Assembly: GCA_947456995.1 (NCBI GenBank) | Contig: CANGVB010000054.1 | Coordinates: 1-11,343 of the forward strand | DNA: 11,343 nucleotides | Reading direction: 5' to 3' | Origin: Bryobacteraceae bacterium | GTDB taxonomy: Bacteria; Acidobacteriota; Terriglobia; Bryobacterales; Bryobacteraceae | Notes under the pieces: generated by a model | What the model was told of the DNA's origin: nothing | Databases searched by the model: none | Seen by the model: only the letters and a program-made list of their open reading frames with translations | In this document: in pieces, positions 6,185 to 11,343 of the stretch | Numbering within the stretch: the first letter of the stretch is position 1 | Layout of the letters: each line of letters starts with the position of its first letter | Made by a program: the position numbers and the translations under genes

Positions 6185-7103
6185 TTGAAACTCCTTTACT
6201 AAACCAGATTGCGAAGCGATGGAAAGCGAGAAGCAGACTCAGGGCGATCATGAAAATAACCCACCCCTCTGCCGTATGAAAAAAGCCTTCAGCCCATTCA
6301 CTCTTGTATTCGTAGAGCACACCGGTCATCGAAACACGGAATGCATTGGCAGCGATCGCTATAGGTACAGTTGCTATCAAAAGCAACGCACGCATCCAGC
6401 CTCGCGAATCGAAAAAGAACCCATAAACGAGAGAAAGAAACGTGAGTGATAGCAGTGAGCGGATTCCGCTGCATGCTTCAACCACCGACAACTTGTGCTC
6501 TGCCAGCTCCAGAACATTTCCGTCGCGCAAAACAGGAATACCAAGAATCAGCAATGATTTTTCTGCAACTATGCTCGCGAAAATCTGCAAAGGGAAAGTG
6601 ATCGCCGTATAGATCACCGTTGGGATCGGCACCATGAAGAAAAGCAGGAAAATTGGAAAGGCCGTAAGCTTCAACACTTCCCGCCCACCAGCAAAAAGAA
6701 CTGCTCCGGCAATAGAGAAAACAATCGAACTGCGAGTCAGAAAAAGTTCCGCAGCAATTGTGCCAAGGATGAACTGAAGGGCTCCGTAGAACATTACCAC
6801 CAACCCAAGGTAGTCCCGGCTTATCTTGGCGTTGAGAATATCATCCTTGCGCTGCCAGGCAATATAGATTGCGACGACGGGAACAAAAAAGCCATGTCCC
6901 ATGTCATCATCATTCATCCATTGGGCAACAAGCCACTCCAGCATCGGATAGAAGGAGGCAATCATCAAGCCAGCAATCCAGGCCATCGGCACCCAAAATG
7001 TGGCGGAAAGATTTGGGGTTGGCTTCGCTACAGGTGTTGCCTGTGAGCTCTCCTCAAGGTTGGCTTGAACTGGACTTTCCATATACTCCATCCAGCAGAA
7101 CAT
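6147..7103 (-). CDS. Exosortase, multi-pass membrane cysteine transpeptidase-like enzyme
   Basis: Residues are numbered from ATG 7103, giving 318 residues with about eight membrane spans. The catalytic triad of exosortases is visible: Cys211 in VVEACSGIRSL, Arg256 in ANAFRVSMTG and His276 in GFFHTAEGW. The motif MGHGFFVPVVAIYIAW near residue 70 is also typical. Exosortases are thought to cut and transfer proteins bearing a C-terminal PEP-CTERM-type signal at the inner membrane, usually alongside exopolysaccharide production. The start is uncertain. ATG 7103 has GAGAAGAGG nine bases upstream. ATG 7082 has GGAG only three bases away. TTG 7130 is less likely. The gene is first in the minus-strand operon and its 3' end overlaps epsI by 38 bases. 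No substrate with such a sorting signal is encoded here. Confidence 0.92.
   Translation of the reverse strand: MFCWMEYMESPVQANLEESSQATPVAKPTPNLSATFWVPMAWIAGLMIASFYPMLEWLVAQWMNDDDMGHGFFVPVVAIYIAWQRKDDILNAKISRDYLGLVVMFYGALQFILGTIAAELFLTRSSIVFSIAGAVLFAGGREVLKLTAFPIFLLFFMVPIPTVIYTAITFPLQIFASIVAEKSLLILGIPVLRDGNVLELAEHKLSVVEACSGIRSLLSLTFLSLVYGFFFDSRGWMRALLLIATVPIAIAANAFRVSMTGVLYEYKSEWAEGFFHTAEGWVIFMIALSLLLAFHRFAIWFSKGVSNARSQANQEPVS
6191..6197 (-). promoter_or_regulatory. Ribosome binding site of epsI inside the exosortase gene
   Basis: AAAGGAG on the minus strand, six bases before ATG 6184, is the best Shine-Dalgarno in the window. It fixes the epsI start despite the 38-base overlap with the exosortase gene. 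Confidence 0.7.
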
Positions 7104-7167
7104 TCTGTTCCGCCTCTTCTCAAGGTACAACAGTGCGAGTGGTTATAGGACGATGGTAAGTTTTCAC

Positions 7168-7181
7168 CTTAGTACACTAAG
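7168..7181. promoter_or_regulatory. 14-bp palindrome in the divergent intergenic region, possible operator
   Basis: CTTAGT-AC-ACTAAG is a perfect inverted repeat ending three bases before the S55 ATG, in the roughly 81-bp gap between divergent genes. The two-base spacer is too short for a hairpin loop, so a dimeric repressor site is more plausible than an RNA structure. It also displaces any Shine-Dalgarno of the S55 gene. I see no convincing -35/-10 pair in the gap; TATAAC on the minus strand is a weak -10 candidate. Confidence 0.3.
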
Positions 7182-7184
7182 AAA

Positions 7185-8816
7185 ATGCGGTGCTTGATAC
7201 CCGCTGTCTTCGCCGCACTCCTCCAGCTCTCTGCCCAGCAGGCAATCATGCCCATCGGGCAAATCAGGCCGGACATGGCTGGGGTGGCAAGAACAGTATT
7301 TCGCGGCCAGGACCCGGAAGAATTTCCGTTGCGGATCCTTGGAGTGCTGCAAAACAGTGGCCCTGGCCAAAACTTGATTCTCGCCCGGCTCCTGACTCCC
7401 AGGCTCGAGCAAACCGGCGTCATGCAAGGAATGAGCGGCAGCCCCGTATACATTGAAGGCAAGCTGGTAGGTGCCATCGCCTTTGCCTTCCCCTTCGCCA
7501 AAGAACCAATCGCCGGAATTCGCCCCATCGAAGAAATGCTTCAGGTTGAGCGATCCCGGGCAACCATTCGAGCCGAAAGCATCCATTTGGGCTCAAGTGA
7601 ACTCGTTGCCGGCAAAGCACAGAGCGAAACCAATCAAGCCAGCGCAGTCCTGACACCGATCTCATTTGCCGGCATGACCGAGCGCACAGCCCAACACTTT
7701 GCCAGCCAGTGGCGGCAACTTGGCTTTGCCGTGCAACAGGGAGCGTCGGGCAGCCAGCCAGCCGGAGCAACCTCTCCCCTGCGGCCCGGCGACATGATCT
7801 CCGTGCAGTTGATTCGTGGCGACATGAACTCCGGCGCAGACGGTACCGTTACTCACATAGCCGGCAATCAGGTCTACGCCTTCGGTCACCGCTTTCTCGG
7901 CGGCGGCGCTGTTGACTTTCCCTTTGCCAAGGCAGAAGTCATCACTTCGATGCCAAATCTCAACATGCCATTTAAGATCAGTCAGTCGCTCAAACCGGTG
8001 GGCACCATTTTCTTTGACGGTGAAGCCGCCGTAAAGGGCGAGCTTGGCCGCGCACCCAAACTCGTTCCCATGACGATCCGGTACCGCGATGCTGCCGGCC
8101 TCAAGGAATACAAAATGGAGATGGTCAGGCATTCCCTGCTCTCCCCCCTCCTACTCCAGATGGCTCTCTTCTCCACCCTCGATAGCCACTTCCGCAGTGC
8201 CGGCTCTGGCACAGTAGACCTCAAGGGCGAAATCCGCTTTGCCGGCCAGGCCAAACCTCTTGAAATCGAAGGCCGCTACTCCGGAGACAACAACCTGCCC
8301 GTTGCCGCCTCACTCGGCGCTGCCATCCCCTTCGCCTTCTTTCAACAACACGTAGAGGAAACCTTCTTGCCAGAATCGATGACCTTCGACCTAGTAGCCA
8401 ACACAAAGCATGAGCAGTGGGTGATCGAATCTGCCTCTGCCTCCCGGCGCAGCGCCAAACCGGGCGACACCCTAACCATCCGCACCCAGCTCTCCAGCCC
8501 CAACGGCGTCGAAAAGATCGTCGAGCATCAGTTCACCGTCCCTTCCTGGCTGCCAGGCGGCGAGACTTTAACCTTTACCGTCGCCGATTCCTTCATCACA
8601 AACCTGCTCGACTTCCGCTCCTTCTACCAACCCGGCGGGCCCGTCTTTCGGTCCACTGCTGAATTGATCCGCACCCTCGGAACCCTGCACCCCGCAAACG
8701 CCATGTATGTTCGCGTCTTCCGGTCGAGCCCCGCCTTCCAATCCGGAGGCCGCGAGCTCTCAAACCTCCCGCCTTCCATTGCTTCCACCCTGCAGAAGAC
8801 TCCCGGCACCTACTAG
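7185..8816 (+). CDS. Secreted SpoIVB peptidase S55-like protein, probably shortened by an in-frame amber codon
   Basis: This 543-residue protein begins with a signal peptide (residues 1 to about 20). The segment TGVMQGMSGSPVYIEGKLVG (77-96) matches the active-serine region of SpoIVB-type S55 peptidases, with Ser84 and Ser86 as candidates. FAKEPIAGIRPIEEML follows. The segment with YAFGHRFLGGGAVDFP (His235) corresponds to the active-histidine region. The His region comes after the Ser region, the reverse of SpoIVB order. The C-terminal half is beta-rich without a recognised domain. A periplasmic serine peptidase acting on an unknown partner is the inferred role. No Shine-Dalgarno is evident at ATG 7185; a palindrome occupies that place. 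The frame stops at TAG 8814-8816 but stays open and coding-like for 31 more codons to a TGA that overlaps the next start. Confidence 0.82.
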   Translation: MRCLIPAVFAALLQLSAQQAIMPIGQIRPDMAGVARTVFRGQDPEEFPLRILGVLQNSGPGQNLILARLLTPRLEQTGVMQGMSGSPVYIEGKLVGAIAFAFPFAKEPIAGIRPIEEMLQVERSRATIRAESIHLGSSELVAGKAQSETNQASAVLTPISFAGMTERTAQHFASQWRQLGFAVQQGASGSQPAGATSPLRPGDMISVQLIRGDMNSGADGTVTHIAGNQVYAFGHRFLGGGAVDFPFAKAEVITSMPNLNMPFKISQSLKPVGTIFFDGEAAVKGELGRAPKLVPMTIRYRDAAGLKEYKMEMVRHSLLSPLLLQMALFSTLDSHFRSAGSGTVDLKGEIRFAGQAKPLEIEGRYSGDNNLPVAASLGAAIPFAFFQQHVEETFLPESMTFDLVANTKHEQWVIESASASRRSAKPGDTLTIRTQLSSPNGVEKIVEHQFTVPSWLPGGETLTFTVADSFITNLLDFRSFYQPGGPVFRSTAELIRTLGTLHPANAMYVRVFRSSPAFQSGGRELSNLPPSIASTLQKTPGTY

Positions 8817-8912
8817 CCCGTCTACCAATCCCGACTCTTCGACCGTGAGACACGCCTCCCCGACGGCGTGGTCTCGGGCTCACGCACCTTCACTCTGGAA
8901 ATCGAAAAATGA
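8817..8912 (+). other. In-frame C-terminal extension of the S55 gene beyond amber TAG
   Basis: Directly after TAG the same frame reads 31 sense codons, beginning PVYQSRLFDRETRLPDG and ending in an alternating strand, SRTFTLEIEK, then TGA at 8910-8912. That TGA forms ATGA with the downstream start at 8909, the same junction type used by the photolyase genes. Third positions are mostly G or C, as in neighbouring genes. A single CAG (Gln) to TAG change would explain the break. The alternatives are a sequencing error or stop-codon readthrough. Confidence 0.6.
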
Positions 8913-11080
8913 AGCGTTTATCGCTACTCCTGCTCTTGAGCCTTGCCGCCCATGCTTCCGGCCCTGCCACCTGGGAGCTCTCACAATATGCAGACTTCAT
9001 CAAGGGCAAACTCAAGAATCTGTCGTTAACCCGCGACGGCACTCTCGAACCCGGCCCCGCCATCGTAGCCACCCTGCCCCTCGGCGAAGTTTCGCTATGG
9101 TCGATGGCCGCAGCGCCAGACGGCAGCGTCTATCTTGGCACCGGCCCCAAAGGCCGCATCTATCGATGGAAGAACGGCGCAAAGTCCCTCGAACTCGTTG
9201 CCACCCTTCCAGAGCCGCACGTCTTCGCAATCTCCATCGCCCCCGATGGATCCGTCTACGCCGCCGGCTCTCCCGGCGGAAACATCTACAAGCTCGGTGC
9301 AAATCAGGCAACCCTCTTCGCGCAAACCGGAGCCAAATTCCTCTGGTCTCTGCTCGCCACCTCCAATGGAGTCTACGCCGGTGGCGATGACGGCCGTATC
9401 TTCCGCACCACCGCTACCGTCAGCGAGGTCTACTACGAAAGCGGCCAATCCAACATAACGGCTCTGGCGCTTTCTTCGAGCGGCATGCTGCTCGCCGGCT
9501 CAGACCCCAACGGCATCCTCTATCGCATTTCAGCCAAAGGCAAAGCCCAGGTCCTCTACGACGCTCCCTTCACCGAGATTCGCTCCGTGCTGCCTCAAAA
9601 GAATGGTGAGATCTTGTTTCTCGCCATGGGCGGAGCTGCCGCCCGCCGCTCCCAGACAGCAACACAGCCCACCTCCGCTTCACCAGCCGGAACCATGCCC
9701 CAGGTAACAACCACAATTACAGTCACCGAAGAAGCTCAGGCCGGCATCGATCTCAAGCCCAAACCCGCACCAGCGGCAACTCCTCAAACACCAGCCGCCA
9801 CCCCCGTCGTCAGCAGCATGCTCGACGTGCCTGGCCTCGATCGCTCTGCCGTATATCGTCTCAACCCAGACCTCACCGTCGACAGCCTCTACGTAACCAA
9901 AGAAGAGAGCCTCTTTGACATCGCCGAATCAAACGGCAAGATCTACTTCTCCTCAGACCGGCAAGGCCGCATCTATCGTCTCGATGGAGACCGTACCGCA
10001 ACCATGCTGGTTGAAAGTGGCGAGTCTGAAGTAGGCCGATTGCTTCACACCCCAGCCGGCTGGCTGGCTGCTGTCACCACAAGCCCCAAGCTTTTGCAGA
10101 TTGCCGACACCCCCACTCCACCCTACGAATTTGAATCGCCCGTCCACGAGGCGTCCAACATCGCTCTCTGGGGCGCTTTGAATACCACTGCCAGTGCCGC
10201 TCTTCGCTTTGAATCCCGCAGCGGCAACTCCGCCAAAGCCGATGCCACCTGGTCCGATTGGCAGCCCCTGCGGGGAAGCAATGTCCAGAGCCCGGCCGCC
10301 CGTTACATCCAGTGGCGCTTCCGCGGCGAGCAGAACTTCAAGTTGAATTCGGCCACGCTCAACTACCTGCCCCGCAACCAACCCCCGCTCATCAAATCCC
10401 TCACTGCCGTCCTCATGATGGTGCCAAGCAACGCCCCCAAAACCCAGGCCGCAGCAACCACCAGCTCCACCTACACGCTAACCGTAACCGACACCGGCGA
10501 AGCCTCCAGCGCCACCAGCGCCGGCACAGCCTCGCTGCTAGCTTCCAGGCCCGCCGGCCGGCAATTGATGTTGAGTTGGGTGGCCGAAGACCCCGACAGC
10601 GACACTCTCCAGTACAGCCTGCACTTCCGGGCCGAAGACGAAACCCAGTGGAAGCTCCTCAAGCAGGATCTCACCGACACCAACCTCAGTCTCGACGCAG
10701 ACACCCTGGCCGATGGCCGCTATCTGTTCAAGGTCACAGCCAGCGACACGCTATCCAATCCAGCCCCTGTCGTGCGTTCCAGCGATTTCACCAGTGTTCC
10801 CGTACAGCTAGACCAGACGGCACCAGTTCTTGAAGCAACCCTCAACGGCGCCGCACTCTCGATCCGCTGCAAAGACGATGCCTCGCCCATCCGCCGCATC
10901 GAATACTCCGTCAATGCCGGCCGCTGGATCCTGCTCGACTCCACCGACGGCATCTACGATTCCCGTGAAGAATCCGCCAGCACCACCCTGAACCTGCCCG
11001 CCGGCGAAAGCCTGGTCACCCTAAGAGCCTTCGACGCCTCCCTCAACGTCGTGCTGCGCAAGCTGATTGTTCGCCGCTAG
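8909..11080 (+). CDS. Secreted seven-bladed beta-propeller protein with C-terminal beta-sandwich-like domains
   Basis: This 723-residue protein has a Sec signal peptide (MKRLSLLLLLSLAAHA). Seven repeats of the pattern G-x-VY-x-G-x-P-x-G-x-IYR start near residues 71, 113, 153, 191, 232, 342 and 383, spaced about 40 residues apart, which fits a seven-bladed propeller. Between the two strands of blade five lies a Pro/Ala/Thr-rich insert of about 66 residues (243-308). After the propeller, residues 410-490 contain ATWSDWQPL and ARYIQWRF, resembling a carbohydrate-binding-like sandwich. Residues about 545-640 contain LSWVAEDPDSDTLQYSLHFR, like fibronectin type III. The end carries an Ig-like segment. 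No catalytic motif is seen; extracellular binding or scaffolding is inferred. The gene probably shares an mRNA with the S55 gene, with GGAAA eight bases before ATG. Confidence 0.85.
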   Translation: MKRLSLLLLLSLAAHASGPATWELSQYADFIKGKLKNLSLTRDGTLEPGPAIVATLPLGEVSLWSMAAAPDGSVYLGTGPKGRIYRWKNGAKSLELVATLPEPHVFAISIAPDGSVYAAGSPGGNIYKLGANQATLFAQTGAKFLWSLLATSNGVYAGGDDGRIFRTTATVSEVYYESGQSNITALALSSSGMLLAGSDPNGILYRISAKGKAQVLYDAPFTEIRSVLPQKNGEILFLAMGGAAARRSQTATQPTSASPAGTMPQVTTTITVTEEAQAGIDLKPKPAPAATPQTPAATPVVSSMLDVPGLDRSAVYRLNPDLTVDSLYVTKEESLFDIAESNGKIYFSSDRQGRIYRLDGDRTATMLVESGESEVGRLLHTPAGWLAAVTTSPKLLQIADTPTPPYEFESPVHEASNIALWGALNTTASAALRFESRSGNSAKADATWSDWQPLRGSNVQSPAARYIQWRFRGEQNFKLNSATLNYLPRNQPPLIKSLTAVLMMVPSNAPKTQAAATTSSTYTLTVTDTGEASSATSAGTASLLASRPAGRQLMLSWVAEDPDSDTLQYSLHFRAEDETQWKLLKQDLTDTNLSLDADTLADGRYLFKVTASDTLSNPAPVVRSSDFTSVPVQLDQTAPVLEATLNGAALSIRCKDDASPIRRIEYSVNAGRWILLDSTDGIYDSREESASTTLNLPAGESLVTLRAFDASLNVVLRKLIVRR

Positions 11081-11132
11081 ATCCCATTCCTGCAGGGAGT
11101 CCAGAGATCCCACCGACGTCGCCGGCCCGTAC

Positions 11133-11343
11133 CGGCAACCTTGGTAACACTTTAGCCCGACGACATAGGTGACATTTGATTGAGGATCGGGATGATCTGG
11201 ATCTTGAGTATAGTGTCGCGTCGTCAGACCGTACCCCGTATTCGGTCGGCGACCTTGGTAACACTCTAGCCCGGCGACATGGGTGACATTGGATTGAGGA
11301 TCGGGATGATCTTGATCTCGAGAGTAGTGTCTCGTCGTCAGAC
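11133..11343. repeat. Two-copy direct tandem repeat, 114-bp period, truncated by window end
   Basis: Bases 11138-11229 and 11252-11343 align without gaps at an offset of 114. I count nine differences in 92 positions, about 90% identity. Similarity fades upstream of about 11133. Each unit also holds two related short words, GGTAACACT and GGTGACATT, 26 bases apart. No reading frame here looks genuine. Repeated GGTAACAC/GGTGACA words resemble, from memory, terminal regions of insertion sequences of the IS481 type, but no transposase is in the window. An intergenic repeat family is equally possible. Further copies may lie beyond the edge. Confidence 0.75.

Noticed and set aside
8707..9390. 227-residue plus-strand frame across the S55/propeller junction
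   Set aside because: Arg/Ser/Pro-rich shadow of two well-supported genes in another frame.
11121..11136. GCCGG/CCGGC hairpin as terminator of the propeller gene
   Set aside because: Only five pairs, no following T run, and it abuts the repeat.
11043..11264. 73-residue minus-strand frame in the tandem repeat
   Set aside because: It overlaps the end of the propeller gene and the repeat, and its Arg/Ser-rich sequence looks random.
1..11343. CRISPR array, tRNA or rRNA
   Set aside because: No regularly spaced short repeats, cloverleaf or conserved rRNA segments were seen on either strand.

Overview
The window reads as chromosomal DNA of a GC-rich soil bacterium, most likely an Acidobacteriota member of the Bryobacter/Solibacter type. 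The clues are two adjacent secreted proteins of the VWFA-related acidobacterial family, an exosortase/EpsI pair, a SpoIVB-type (S55) peptidase-like protein and dense, overlapping gene packing. The lineage is inferred from protein families only; no rRNA or tRNA is present.

Left block (1-2113, + strand): three photolyase-related genes joined by ATGA stop/start overlaps. They are the C-terminal end of a protein that keeps the canonical FAD-pocket motif, a 134-residue protein resembling the photolyase alpha/beta domain alone, and a complete photolyase/cryptochrome with a non-canonical FAD pocket. The complete enzyme has a Lys-rich tail ending in a possible sliding-clamp motif. A strong hairpin separates this block from a NagB-II/GlmS-like double-SIS phosphosugar enzyme (2243-3283, +).

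Middle block (3280-7103, - strand): a tight operon read right to left. It encodes an exosortase, EpsI, a Sec-exported VWA protein, a Tat-exported VWA protein and a 64-residue Trp/Arg-rich protein. Its last stop codon shares a CTAG palindrome with the stop of the convergent SIS gene. The block looks like an envelope or export module, but no PEP-CTERM substrate lies in the window.

Right block (7185-11080, + strand): a divergently transcribed pair. The first gene is a secreted S55 peptidase-like protein whose motif order is swapped relative to SpoIVB, and whose frame appears cut by an amber codon 31 codons before the natural ATGA junction. The second is a secreted seven-bladed beta-propeller with C-terminal beta-sandwich-like domains. 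A 14-bp palindrome lies just upstream of the S55 gene.

Right edge (11133-11343): a roughly 90% identical tandem direct repeat with a 114-bp period, running off the window and possibly of mobile-element origin. The points most worth a second look are the amber interruption with its coding-like extension, the split and order-reversed photolyase pair, the permuted S55 domain and the terminal tandem repeat.
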